Origin: Clostridiales bacterium UBA1248
Lineage (GTDB): Bacteria; Bacillota; Clostridia; Oscillospirales; CAG-272
Length of the DNA: 39,492 nucleotides
Direction: 5' to 3'
Assembly: GCA_002308615.1 (NCBI GenBank)
Contig: DBWC01000101.1
Coordinates: 1 to 39,492, forward strand
Below, in pieces: positions 1 through 8,433 of the stretch. Numbering within the stretch: the first letter of the stretch is position 1; the number at the start of each line of letters is the position of its first letter. Below the pieces are notes generated by a model. The model worked only from the letters and a program-made list of their open reading frames with translations. It was not told the DNA's origin and did not search any database. The position numbers and the translations under genes were made by a program.

Positions 1-114
1 CTTCCTTATCACGCCGCGCCGAACGTTGCCGTCGCGTTTTTATATAAATACAACAATTTGTAAATCAAAAAATCAGTATGATTAAATATAAAACCGCGAA
101 ATATTCATAAATTT

Positions 115-124
115 GTGGTAATAT
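115..124 (+). promoter_or_regulatory. Possible extended -10 promoter for the aldolase gene
   Basis: TGTGG followed by TAATAT at 119-124 forms a TG-extended -10 element about 37 bases before the aldolase ATG. No good -35 box is visible 17 bases upstream, so this rests on the -10 alone. The rest of the first 114 bases is AT-rich and holds no gene I can support. Confidence 0.4.
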
Positions 125-160
125 ATATTGATTGATAATGATTTTAAAGGAGGATTTCAG

Positions 161-1453
161 ATGAATATAGAGTATATGCATCCCGCTGACCAGCTTGTTA
201 TGTTCATGCAGCGTATATACGACAAGGGTCTTACCACCACGTCCGGCGGCAACCTGTCCATTATGGACCGCGACGGAAATATATGGATAACCCCCGCGTC
301 GGTCGACAAAGGCACGCTGACAAGGAACGATATTGTCTGCGTCAAACCCGACGGACAGATAATAGGCAACCACAAACCCTCAAGCGAGCTCCCGTTCCAT
401 GAATCCGTTTATAAAATGCGTCCGGATATCCGTGCGGTACTTCACGCGCATCCGCCGGCACTCGTAGCTTTCTCGATAGCGCGCAAAATACCGGATCTCG
501 ATCTTATACCTACCGTCAGAAAGACCTGCAGCAAGGTCTCTATAGCAAAATACGCGGTCCCCGGCTCCGAAGAGCTCGGCAAGAACATAGGCAAGGAATT
601 TGCAAACGGAACAGACATAGTTCTGCTTGAAAATCACGGCGTATGCATAGGCGCGGCGAATATGTTCTCCGCTTTTATGATGTTTGAAACGCTTGATTAT
701 TCCGCCAATCTTGAAATATACGCGTCAAAGCTCGGCGGTATTAAACGCCTTTCCGCGGACGATATAAAGATGACGCAGACGAATTTCCATCTTATGATGG
801 ACGACTTCGTTCCGAACAGCCACACGTCCGAGGAGCTTGAAGCCCGCCGTGAGATGATAAAGCTCATACGCCGCTCATACAGACAGGGCCTTTTCACCGC
901 GACGCACGGCACTTATTCCGTACGTCTGTCCGACGGAAGCTTCATAATCACGCCGTTCGGACGCGACAGAGCGTATCTTGAACCGGAAGACCTCGTCCGT
1001 ATCAAAAACGGAATGAAGGAGCAGGGCAAGGTCCCGTCCCGCGCCGTCCTGGTACACGACTGGATCTACAAAGAGAATCCGGATATAAACGCAATACTTC
1101 TCGCACATCCGCCGTATGCCATGGCTTTCGCCGTAACGGACGCCGTATTCGATCCGCGTACGATACCGGAAAGCTATATACTGCTGCGCGATATTGAAAA
1201 GCACCCGTTCTCCGAGTTCTACGTAGATCCGAAGAAGGTTGCGACCAGCTTTGCGCCGAACCGTCCCGCTCTCATTTTCCAGAATGACAGCGTTATAGTC
1301 ACCGGCTCCACGCTGCTTCAGGCGTTTGACAGAATGGAAGTGCTTGAATCTACCGCACATTCCATACTCAATTCAACGTCTATCGGCAAGATCGTACATA
1401 TATCCAAGGAAGAAGTAGACGATCTTAAAAAGGCGTTCAATCTTGTAGACTGA
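161..1453 (+). CDS. Tandem-domain class II aldolase/adducin family protein
   Basis: A 430-residue protein made of two class II (zinc) aldolase/adducin domains, about residues 1-205 and 220-420. Family members such as L-fuculose-1-phosphate aldolase and ribulose-phosphate 4-epimerase act on sugar phosphates in the cytosol. The first domain keeps the zinc site: SSELPFH supplies the Glu, VLHAHPP two His, and LLENHG the third His. The second aligns well but has lost all but one ligand: the Glu position reads Ala (SRAVLVH), HAH reads LAH, and NHG reads NDS, so it is probably structural. The start at 161 is chosen over an in-frame TTG at 128 because AAAGGAGG at 146-153 sits 7 bases before the ATG. 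A small membrane-protein gene follows after 17 bases. The exact substrate cannot be read from the sequence. Confidence 0.85.
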   Translation: MNIEYMHPADQLVMFMQRIYDKGLTTTSGGNLSIMDRDGNIWITPASVDKGTLTRNDIVCVKPDGQIIGNHKPSSELPFHESVYKMRPDIRAVLHAHPPALVAFSIARKIPDLDLIPTVRKTCSKVSIAKYAVPGSEELGKNIGKEFANGTDIVLLENHGVCIGAANMFSAFMMFETLDYSANLEIYASKLGGIKRLSADDIKMTQTNFHLMMDDFVPNSHTSEELEARREMIKLIRRSYRQGLFTATHGTYSVRLSDGSFIITPFGRDRAYLEPEDLVRIKNGMKEQGKVPSRAVLVHDWIYKENPDINAILLAHPPYAMAFAVTDAVFDPRTIPESYILLRDIEKHPFSEFYVDPKKVATSFAPNRPALIFQNDSVIVTGSTLLQAFDRMEVLESTAHSILNSTSIGKIVHISKEEVDDLKKAFNLVD

Positions 1454-1470
1454 TATCAAGGAGCATAAGA

Positions 1471-1734
1471 ATGTCGACTAATATTTGGTTATGGTATTTT
1501 CTCTCTTTTCTCACGTTATGCTCCGACGCGTATTTCACGCCCTCTCTGATCCTATTTATCATATCCACGGTAAAGAAAAAAAACGGAGCGACCGCAGGAC
1601 TTGCCGCAAAGCAGAAGACCTGGAAAATACATTTGATCATCTCGTCGGTACTGCTTGTACTCACCGTTATAACGGTAATAGTGATCCTTGTCATACAGAT
1701 CGTCAATACCCCGATGGTAATAACTTTGATGTAA
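1471..1734 (+). CDS. Small two-helix membrane protein, function unknown
   Basis: An 87-residue protein with two hydrophobic segments, about residues 5-32 and 54-82, separated by a basic loop (VKKKNG...KQKTWK), which predicts a helical hairpin in the membrane. AAGGAG at 1458-1463 lies 7 bases before the ATG, so the start is well supported. It follows the aldolase by 17 bases and is closed by a strong terminator, so the two form a transcription unit. I do not recognise the family. A plus-strand ORF of 139 codons in another frame of the same DNA lacks a ribosome binding site and was not used. Confidence 0.65.
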   Translation: MSTNIWLWYFLSFLTLCSDAYFTPSLILFIISTVKKKNGATAGLAAKQKTWKIHLIISSVLLVLTVITVIVILVIQIVNTPMVITLM

Positions 1735-1736
1735 TT

Positions 1737-1761
1737 AAAAAGCCTCGATTTCGAGGCTTTT
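1737..1761 (+). terminator. Rho-independent terminator between convergent operons
   Basis: AAAGCCTCGA and TCGAGGCTTT form a 10-bp stem with a TT loop, flanked by A and T runs. It closes the aldolase operon and could also act on the minus strand for the flavin-reductase-like gene. Confidence 0.85.
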
Positions 1762-1790
1762 ATCTTTTTCCGTTTTTTATTCTTTATTCT

Positions 1791-2363
1791 TTATTCTTTC
1801 TGCTGCAGCAGCTTCTTCCCCGCGCTCCACGCGCCTCCGACGCGCTCGCCTATAACGTGGTAGGCGTTGTTGAACGGATCGAAGCAGACCGGCGCTGCCT
1901 TTGAAACGTCGACTTTCCCGTCTGTCATGGCGCTTTCGTCAACGGACACGTTTACTATCTCGCCTCTTAAAATGCAGTTTTTCTTGTTGTATTCTATCAC
2001 CCTGCACTCGATGCAGACCGCGAGCTCATTTATGATCGGCGCGTTTACAAGCGCGCTTTTCGTCGCCGTGAAGCCGGCTCTTTTGAACTTATCCGCAACG
2101 TTATTGCCGCTCGCCATGCCGACGTAATCACAGCCGGCTATATGCGCGGCGTCCGCCATGCTTACCGTAAACGCTCCCGTTTTTTCAAAGTTTTTGCACG
2201 TTTTGTGGTTTGCGGATAAACATACCGCTATCTCGTTTTCCTCGCTTATACCGCCCCACGCGGCGTTCATCGCGTCCGGGGTGCCGTTTTCGTCATACGT
2301 CGCTATTATCCACACGGGCTGCGGATAACTGTACGGCTTTACGCCGAAATCAACTCTTGCCAT
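1791..2363 (-). CDS. Flavin reductase-like, FMN-binding split-barrel protein
   Basis: A 190-residue cytosolic protein resembling the flavin reductase-like (split beta-barrel, FMN-binding) family. The N-terminal part reads as this family does: PQPVWIIATYDENGTPDAMN, then AAWGGISEENEIAVCLS, then NHKTCKNFEKTGAFTVSMAD. The later conserved segment VAVCIECRVIEYN-like strand is also present. Family members are flavin-dependent reductases or FMN-binding proteins; the substrate here is unknown. The start is set by AAAGGAGG (2370-2377) 6 bases upstream. It is the last gene of a four-gene operon, 13 bases after the M42 peptidase, whose stop overlaps this ribosome binding site. An AATAAAGAATAAAG repeat follows the stop. 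Confidence 0.8.
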   Translation of the reverse strand: MARVDFGVKPYSYPQPVWIIATYDENGTPDAMNAAWGGISEENEIAVCLSANHKTCKNFEKTGAFTVSMADAAHIAGCDYVGMASGNNVADKFKRAGFTATKSALVNAPIINELAVCIECRVIEYNKKNCILRGEIVNVSVDESAMTDGKVDVSKAAPVCFDPFNNAYHVIGERVGGAWSAGKKLLQQKE

Positions 2364-2376
2364 AATATACCTCCTT

Positions 2377-3417
2377 TTATTTTGATAAAAGATACGACAG
2401 TATCAGCAGCACCGTGTTTTTGATGCCGTTCATGTGCGTGCGCTCCATTCCGTGAGACGCGTGGACGCCAGTGCCTATAAGCGCGCCGGGTATATCGTAG
2501 CCGCTTCTGTACATAGCTCCGACGTCCGAGCCGTAGTACGGGTATATATCCACGGCGTAGTCAAGTCCGTTCTCTTTTGCAAGCGACACGAGCTTGTTCG
2601 TCATCGTATAGTCGTACGGACCGCTGCTGTCTTTTGCACAGATAGATACTTTGTATTCGTCACATGCTAAGTCTTTGCCTATACATCCCATATCGACGCC
2701 GAGCATTTCCGTAATATCGGACGGCACCCACGACGCGCCGTGACCGACTTCCTCGTATATAGTGATGATCATTTTTACCGTATGCGGCAACTTTATTTTC
2801 TCTTCGTTTATGATATGCGCGGCGGTCAGAAGGCAGGCGACGGACGCTTTGTCGTCTATAAAGCGGGATTTGATGAAGCCGGACGGCGTGAATTCCGTTT
2901 TCGGATCTATGAAGATATAGTTTCCGTTTTCTATCCCGAGCTTTTCTATATCCTCGGCGCTGCCGCAGACCTCGTCAAGACGGACGTACATATTCTCCTC
3001 GTCTCTTCTTCTTGAATCGGCGTCGCCGTAAACGTGCGCCGCGGGTGAACAGGATAAAAAAGTGCCGGTGTATTTTCTGCCGTCGCGCGTAAGCACGGTG
3101 CAGTATTCTCCGTCAAGCGTGTTGAGCATCGGCCCGCCGACGCGGGTAAACGTGATATCGCCGTTATCGGCTATATGGCGCACCATGGCGCCGAGCGTAT
3201 CGCAGTGCGCGGCGCAGCCGATTACGGTGTCGTCCTCGCCTTTTACGGTTATTATGCCGCAGCCCTTGCGCGTCATCTCAAATCCGCATCCTTCCGCCTC
3301 ACAAAGCTTTTTTACCACGGGCATGACCTCGTGATAATAGCCGGACGGCGACGGCGTGTTCATAAGCGTGTAAAGCGTGTTTTTGTAATATTCCTCGTAT
3401 TTTTTAAAATCGATCAT
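2377..3417 (-). CDS. M42 family metallopeptidase (glutamyl/deblocking aminopeptidase-like)
   Basis: A 346-residue M42-family zinc or cobalt aminopeptidase, a normal length for the family; these form large tetrahedral cytosolic complexes that trim peptides. Candidate metal and catalytic residues are visible in order: His71 and Asp73 in AAHCDTLG, Asp188 in RFIDDKAS, Glu222-Glu223 in YEEVGHG, Asp242 in GVDMG, and a C-terminal His in the HASHGMERTH segment. PSPSGYYHE near residue 23 is the typical opening. The start is supported by AGGAG at 3426-3430. It lies between the lipoprotein (25-base gap) and the flavin-reductase-like gene (13-base gap). Older annotations of such proteins as endoglucanase come from a misassigned relative. 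Confidence 0.88.
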   Translation of the reverse strand: MIDFKKYEEYYKNTLYTLMNTPSPSGYYHEVMPVVKKLCEAEGCGFEMTRKGCGIITVKGEDDTVIGCAAHCDTLGAMVRHIADNGDITFTRVGGPMLNTLDGEYCTVLTRDGRKYTGTFLSCSPAAHVYGDADSRRRDEENMYVRLDEVCGSAEDIEKLGIENGNYIFIDPKTEFTPSGFIKSRFIDDKASVACLLTAAHIINEEKIKLPHTVKMIITIYEEVGHGASWVPSDITEMLGVDMGCIGKDLACDEYKVSICAKDSSGPYDYTMTNKLVSLAKENGLDYAVDIYPYYGSDVGAMYRSGYDIPGALIGTGVHASHGMERTHMNGIKNTVLLILSYLLSK

Positions 3418-3442
3418 ACCCGTGACTCCTTATATTAAAATT

Positions 3443-4393
3443 TTATTCTTCCGTACTGAATTCCACGCGGTACAGATACGCGCGGCTGCCGCCGTTTGAG
3501 GTGACGTACATTACCCCGTCGACTATATTGACGGATTCCGATTCCGCGTCGCCTTTTAAATGCAGCGGTATCGTCGTTATAAGTTCGCCTTCCCAGTCGT
3601 ATACGCGGAATTCCTGCTTATACCCGTTCTGCGACGATCTGACGAACCATACGAAGTCGTCCGCGGCAAACACGCCCTGCGAGAGCGTTCCCGGCGGATC
3701 GACCTCTTTTGTAAGCGTATGACTGCGCTCGGCATCCCAGAAATCGAGCGTTTCTCCGCCCCACCTTCCCGACGCGTAGGCTTTTCGCTCCGGGCAGTAG
3801 CTCATTGCGAAAAACGGGTACTCAAGCTCGCCTTTTTCAATTATTTCAAGATTTTCTTTATCAACTATCGTATAACCGTTCCAGCATTCCCTGACCGTTC
3901 CCTGGCAGGAGGTGACGTAATACGCGGAGAGCTCCGGCAGATACGTTATGTTGTTCGCGTGCTCAAGATAAAGCGGTCCGTCGCTGTTTTTGACGAGCTT
4001 GCCGTCTGTATCGAACTTGCATAAAAGCGTGCATTCTTCTCTGTTTTTATCAAATTTGTTGAACGCCACGACCCAGCACTCGCCGTCAAAACAGCAGCCC
4101 TGCGCCGTAGTATAACCGGACTGTGGGCATTTGAAGGTGTGGATCTTTTTGCCCTCCGCGACAAGCGCTGCGGAAAGATCGAGCGAGAACTTCGGCGCCG
4201 CTTCCGTTTCCGGCTCCGTCTCAGTCACCTCAACTTCAGAAGAGGTCTCGGCCTCGGTCTGTGTTTGTACGGTCGTTATGATCTCTGTTACGGTCGTTAC
4301 GCCGACCGCGTTATTTTCTTCCGCGCACCCCGCGGATAATGTGCAGGATAAAACAAGAAGTACGGAAAAAACAGCGCATAATACTCTTTTCAT
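3443..4393 (-). CDS. Lipoprotein with Thr/Glu-rich linker and propeller-like domain
   Basis: A 316-residue predicted lipoprotein. The N-terminus is a signal peptide (MKRVLCAVFSVLLVLSCTL) ending in a lipobox LSAGC, so signal peptidase II should cleave before the Cys and anchor the protein outside the membrane. Residues about 30-70 are a Thr/Glu-rich spacer. The remaining 240 residues contain repeated short beta-strand patterns (GECWVVAFNKFD, LSAYYVTSC, FVWFVRSS, VMYVTSNGG) suggesting a beta-propeller; this fold is an inference. AAGGA lies about 7 bases before the ATG. It follows the MATE gene by 10 bases. Ligand and function are unknown. Confidence 0.72.
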   Translation of the reverse strand: MKRVLCAVFSVLLVLSCTLSAGCAEENNAVGVTTVTEIITTVQTQTEAETSSEVEVTETEPETEAAPKFSLDLSAALVAEGKKIHTFKCPQSGYTTAQGCCFDGECWVVAFNKFDKNREECTLLCKFDTDGKLVKNSDGPLYLEHANNITYLPELSAYYVTSCQGTVRECWNGYTIVDKENLEIIEKGELEYPFFAMSYCPERKAYASGRWGGETLDFWDAERSHTLTKEVDPPGTLSQGVFAADDFVWFVRSSQNGYKQEFRVYDWEGELITTIPLHLKGDAESESVNIVDGVMYVTSNGGSRAYLYRVEFSTEE

Positions 4394-4403
4394 TTTCTTT
4401 TCC

Positions 4404-5783
4404 TTATTCTTTTATCGCGCTGTACGTTTGTATTTTATCTCTCTCTTTTTTAAACAGCAAAGTAAAGCAGATCAGATGCGCCGAGGCCGTCAGAGCCCAT
4501 GAAATCGGATACGACATATAAAGGGTCAAAAGCGATCTGTCAGCCGCAAACGCCGTATAGATCCATAAAATGCGGAACGCGCACGCGCCTACGAGCGCAA
4601 CGATCATTGAGACCGTTGAATGACCTATGCCGCGTACGGAATACGAAAGCGTATCCATAACTCCGCACAAAAGATACATCGACGCTATGACGGACAAACG
4701 CAGCTGACCGGTCTGAATAACCTGCGGATCGGGGATCTCCGCGTTTACGTAAAGCTTCAAAATGTACGGCGAAAGTATAACCGCGACCGCACCCATGAAA
4801 GCGCCTATGCCGGCGGCGAGTGCCGCGCACTCCCTGACCGTCTTTTTTATGCGGTCAAATTTCGCCGCGCCGTAGTTTTGCGATACAAACGACATAGCCG
4901 CCTGCGCGACGGAGTTCATCGCGGTATATATAAAGCCCTCCACGTTTACCGCGGCGGTGTTGCCGTCCATGACTACAGAGCCGAACGAGTTTACCGAGGA
5001 CTGTATAAGCACGTTTGAAATTGAGAAAACAGAGCCCTGGATGCCGGACGGCAGCCCGATCTTCATAATCATAACAAGCTCTTTTTTGCTGATTTTGAGC
5101 GTGCTTCTGCTTATTTTGCACGGCGCGTCCGTCTTTAACATATATACCGTGACCATGAAGGCGGACAGCGCCTGCGAGATTATCGTCGCTGTCGCGACGC
5201 CGGCGACGCCCATTTTGAAAACTATGACGAACAGTAAATTCAAAAGCACGTTTATAAGACCTGACGTAGAAAGATATATAAGCGGTCTTCTCGTATCCCC
5301 GCAGCCGCGCATGACGGCGGAGCCGAAGTTATAGATCATATTTCCGGGCAGACCTATGAAATATATCTTCATATAGATCACGGAGCGGTCTATAACGTCG
5401 TCCGGCGTTCCCATAAGGGTAAGCAGCGGACGGGCAAGGAAAAAGCCGATGACCGCTAGCGAAAAACCGCCTATTATCGATATGAGATACGCGGTATTCG
5501 ACGTGCGGCAGACGCCCTCGTGATTGTTCTGTCCGTAATACCTCGCGGCTACGACACAGCCGCCGACGGAAAGTCCTATAAAGACGTTTACTATAAGATT
5601 TATAAGCGAGCTTGTCGCACCTACGGCGCCGAGAGAGCCCTGCTCGGCAAATTTGCCGACCACGACCATGTCGGACGCGTTGTATAAAAGCTGCAGCATG
5701 CCTGCAAGCACGACCGGGACGGTAAACTTGACGATCTTCGGAAAAAGCTTGCCCTCGGTCATATTTATATTGAAATCTCTCAA
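4404..5783 (-). CDS. MATE family efflux transporter
   Basis: A 459-residue polytopic membrane protein of the multidrug and toxin extrusion family, whose members export cationic compounds using Na+ or H+ gradients; the length is normal and about 12 hydrophobic helices are visible. Characteristic segments include KIVKFTVPVVLAGMLQLLYN near the N-terminus, VVGKFAEQGSLGAVGATS, and a second-half repeat with GLPSGIQGSVFSISN and AAMSFVSQNYGAAKFDR. The TTG start at 5783 is chosen because CGGAGT lies 7 bases upstream; the first ATG in frame is at residue 8. First gene of the operon reaching to 1791. Its substrate is not predictable. Confidence 0.92.
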   Translation of the reverse strand: MRDFNINMTEGKLFPKIVKFTVPVVLAGMLQLLYNASDMVVVGKFAEQGSLGAVGATSSLINLIVNVFIGLSVGGCVVAARYYGQNNHEGVCRTSNTAYLISIIGGFSLAVIGFFLARPLLTLMGTPDDVIDRSVIYMKIYFIGLPGNMIYNFGSAVMRGCGDTRRPLIYLSTSGLINVLLNLLFVIVFKMGVAGVATATIISQALSAFMVTVYMLKTDAPCKISRSTLKISKKELVMIMKIGLPSGIQGSVFSISNVLIQSSVNSFGSVVMDGNTAAVNVEGFIYTAMNSVAQAAMSFVSQNYGAAKFDRIKKTVRECAALAAGIGAFMGAVAVILSPYILKLYVNAEIPDPQVIQTGQLRLSVIASMYLLCGVMDTLSYSVRGIGHSTVSMIVALVGACAFRILWIYTAFAADRSLLTLYMSYPISWALTASAHLICFTLLFKKERDKIQTYSAIKE

Positions 5784-5812
5784 AACGGTACTCCGATTTA
5801 ATAGTTGCCCTA

Positions 5813-5841
5813 ATTATACTTTCAATATATGAATATTTCTA
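5813..5841 (-). promoter_or_regulatory. Probable promoter of the MATE operon
   Basis: On the minus strand TATAAT (5818-5813) is preceded at 17 bases by TAGAAA (5841-5836), a 4 of 6 match to the -35 consensus. It overlaps the 3' end of the upstream HEXXH gene. Confidence 0.55.
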
Positions 5842-6261
5842 TTTTTGTTTTAAAAAAATGATCTTAATCCTTTGATACGCGCCGATCCTTGTAGCCTGCG
5901 ATTCAAACCACGCGCTCTCATACGGCTTCAGAGTTGACTTGTCTTTTTTAAGCCTTCTGTACCAGTAGCGGACGGCGGACGGTATGCTTACGGCAAACGG
6001 CATAAACGGCCCGAACACGCAGTTCTGCAGACCGTGTCCGTGCTCGTGCCACAGAGTTTTCGTTTTTGCGTCTTTACAAACGAACATAAATACGCCGAGC
6101 GAAAAGCCGCCCCAGCCGGACCCGACCCGGAAGCAGAAGCAGTATCCCACGCGCTCGGCGCGCAAGCCGCATACTCTCACCGCAAGCGCCGCGATACAGC
6201 CGGCAAGCGTTACCGGAAGCCCCCACGTAAACGAGAGCAGATAAAAAACAAACGCGGACAT
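5839..6261 (-). CDS. Small membrane protein with HEXXH motif, putative metallopeptidase
   Basis: A 140-residue protein. Two hydrophobic segments occupy residues 1-30, a third near residues 45-58, and one follows the motif WHEHGHGLQNCVFGPF, which contains HEXXH (His-Glu-His-Gly-His). A later FESQATRIGAY could supply a downstream acidic ligand, as in small clostridial proteins that carry HE-x-GH followed by GPLY-like text; this family match is from memory. The order (helices, HEXXH, helix, acidic segment) would fit an intramembrane or membrane-bound zinc peptidase, but no activity is shown. ATG at 6261 is chosen over an upstream GTG at 6270 because AGGTG then lies 6 bases before it. It has its own promoter. 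Confidence 0.65.
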   Translation of the reverse strand: MSAFVFYLLSFTWGLPVTLAGCIAALAVRVCGLRAERVGYCFCFRVGSGWGGFSLGVFMFVCKDAKTKTLWHEHGHGLQNCVFGPFMPFAVSIPSAVRYWYRRLKKDKSTLKPYESAWFESQATRIGAYQRIKIIFLKQK

Positions 6262-6395
6262 AATAAGCACCTAAAATGAATTAGCAAAAGCAAAATCCTG
6301 CAAATTTCAGCATATACGAGTCGCGCGGCGCGAAAATTTGCCGTTTTCGGGCGGCGGATTTATGTATTAATGCAGGCGTAATATTTTATATACGC

Positions 6396-6424
6396 ATTAT
6401 ATCAAACAATTATGACTTTTTCAA
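6396..6424 (-). promoter_or_regulatory. Promoter of the HEXXH membrane protein gene
   Basis: Minus strand: TTGAAA (6424-6419), 17-base spacer, TGA then TATAAT (6401-6396). This predicts a leader of about 125 bases. The 6262-6588 gap holds this promoter, the pckG promoter and otherwise nothing recognisable. Confidence 0.75.
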
Positions 6425-6496
6425 GGCTGTGCCGGTAAAAACGGTTTTGCAAGATTGGCGGCATAAAAAATTCACGATTTTATACTATATTGTATA

Positions 6497-6525
6497 TTGA
6501 TTATATCGCCTCGCTGTGATATAAT
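6497..6525 (+). promoter_or_regulatory. Promoter of pckG
   Basis: TTGATT (6497-6502), 17-base spacer ending in TGTGA, then TATAAT (6520-6525). Transcription should start near 6532 and give a leader of about 57 bases. Confidence 0.8.
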
Positions 6526-6588
6526 GCAAAATCGGATGGGCATTATTATCTGCATCTACATATAATGAATTAAACGAGGTCTACCGAT

Positions 6589-8382
6589 ATGAAATTTGAA
6601 AGCGAACAGTTAACCGATAACAAGTACGTGCTTGACTGGATAGAAGAGTGCGCGGAGCTTACAAATCCGGATAAGATCGTCTGGATAACCGCGGAGGAGG
6701 AACAGCTGCAGGAGCTGCGCAGACAGGCTTGCGAGACAAAGGAGCTTTACAAGCTCAACGAGGATCTTCTGCCGAACTGCTATCTGCACCGCACCGCCGT
6801 AAACGACGTTGCGAGAGTCGAGGCGCGCACGTTCATATGCACAAGGACGAAAGAAGACGCCGGCAATATAAACAACTGGATAGAGCCGCAGGAATGCTAC
6901 GACAGACTTAAAAAACTGTATAAGAATTCAATGGTCGGCAGGACGATGTACGTTATCCCGTACGCAATGGGTCAGCTCGGTTCCGCTTTTGCAAAATACG
7001 GCGTTGAACTTACGGATTCGATATACGTCGTGCTCAATATGGTCATAATGACCCGCGCGGGCAAAAACGTCGGCAAATATCTTGACGAGCATTTCATAAA
7101 GGGTCTGCACTCAAAAGCGACGCTCGATCCGGATAACCGCTACATCTGCCACTTCCCCGAGGACAATACTATCTGGAGCGTAAACTCCGGCTACGGCGGA
7201 AACGTTCTGCTCGGTAAAAAGTGCTTTGCGCTGCGCATTGCGTCATACCTCGGCAGAAAAGAGGGCTGGATGGCGGAACATATGCTCATACTCGGCTTAC
7301 AGTCACCCGACGGCGTGATCAGATACGTGGCGGCGGCGTTCCCGTCAGCCTGCGGCAAAACGAACCTTGCAATGCTTATACCGCCGGAATACTATAAGAA
7401 AAAAGGCTATAAGATCTGGTGCGTGGGCGACGATATCGCCTGGCTGCGCGTCGGTTCCGACGGACGTCTCTGGGCGGTCAACCCCGAAAACGGCTTCTTC
7501 GGCGTAGCGCCCGGTACGAATGAACATTCTAACCCGAACGCGTTAGCGGCAACGAAGCGCGATACGATATTCACAAACGTCTGCCACGATCTCGACAACA
7601 ACACGGTATGGTGGGAAGGCTTGAACGATAACCCGCCGAAGAACGCGCTGAACTGGAAGGGCGAGCCGTGGGATTACAGAACGTACGATAAAAACGACAA
7701 GATAAACACGTCCGGCGCACATCCGAACTCACGCTTCACAGCGGTAGCGAAAAACTGTCCGTGCGTATCGCCGGAATTCGACAATCCGGACGGCGTGCCG
7801 ATATCCGCGATCATATTCGGCGGCAGACGCGCGAAGACCGCTCCGCTCGTATATCAGTCCTTCGGCTGGCAGCACGGAACGTTCGTCGGCTCCATAATGG
7901 CGTCGGAAACGACGGCTGCGGCGGCGGGCGCGATAGGCGTGGTACGCCGCGACCCGATGGCAATGCGTCCGTTCGTCGGCTACGACATGGGCGATTACTG
8001 GGCGCACTGGCTTGAAATGGGCAAAAAGATACCGAATCCGCCTAAGATATTCCACGTCAACTGGTTCAGGACCGACGACGAGGGTCGCTTCATCTGGCCG
8101 GGCTTCGGTGAGAATATGCGCGTTCTGATGTGGATACTTTCGCGCTGTGAAGGCAAGGTGGACGCTAAGGAAACGCCGATAGGCTTCGTTCCCTACGCAA
8201 AGGACATCAACCTTGAAGGCTGCAGCGTATCCGAGGAAACGCTTAACGATCTGCTCTCGATAGACACGGAATCGTGGAAAGCGGATATATCAAACATCAG
8301 AGAGTTCTACGGACTCGTGGGCGACCGTGTTCCCACGGAGATGAAGATAGAGCTTGCCGCGCTGGAAAAGAGACTCGGTTAA
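6589..8382 (+). CDS. pckG: Phosphoenolpyruvate carboxykinase (GTP)
   Basis: A 597-residue GTP-dependent PEP carboxykinase, full length for the family. It interconverts oxaloacetate plus GTP with phosphoenolpyruvate, CO2 and GDP in the cytosol; in anaerobic gut Clostridia it may run in the CO2-fixing direction, which is inference. Signature elements: the P-loop FPSACGKTN at 251-259 with the active-site Cys255, GDDIAW at 280-285, ENGFFGVAPGT at 300-310, and later GGRRAKTAP and SFGWQHGTFVGS. The ATP-type enzyme has a different P-loop, so the GTP form is clear. The ribosome binding site is weak (GAGG at 6576-6579). The gene is monocistronic, with its own promoter and terminator. Confidence 0.97.
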   Translation: MKFESEQLTDNKYVLDWIEECAELTNPDKIVWITAEEEQLQELRRQACETKELYKLNEDLLPNCYLHRTAVNDVARVEARTFICTRTKEDAGNINNWIEPQECYDRLKKLYKNSMVGRTMYVIPYAMGQLGSAFAKYGVELTDSIYVVLNMVIMTRAGKNVGKYLDEHFIKGLHSKATLDPDNRYICHFPEDNTIWSVNSGYGGNVLLGKKCFALRIASYLGRKEGWMAEHMLILGLQSPDGVIRYVAAAFPSACGKTNLAMLIPPEYYKKKGYKIWCVGDDIAWLRVGSDGRLWAVNPENGFFGVAPGTNEHSNPNALAATKRDTIFTNVCHDLDNNTVWWEGLNDNPPKNALNWKGEPWDYRTYDKNDKINTSGAHPNSRFTAVAKNCPCVSPEFDNPDGVPISAIIFGGRRAKTAPLVYQSFGWQHGTFVGSIMASETTAAAAGAIGVVRRDPMAMRPFVGYDMGDYWAHWLEMGKKIPNPPKIFHVNWFRTDDEGRFIWPGFGENMRVLMWILSRCEGKVDAKETPIGFVPYAKDINLEGCSVSEETLNDLLSIDTESWKADISNIREFYGLVGDRVPTEMKIELAALEKRLG

Positions 8383-8400
8383 AATCAAACAGTATAACCA

Positions 8401-8433
8401 AAGCCGAAGGTTTACGCCTCCGGCTTGTTTTTA
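8401..8433 (+). terminator. Terminator of pckG
   Basis: AAGCCGAAGG and CCTCCGGCTT form a 10-bp stem with one mismatch and a 6-base loop, followed by GTTTTTA. It runs to the stop of the convergent transglutaminase gene. Confidence 0.8.
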
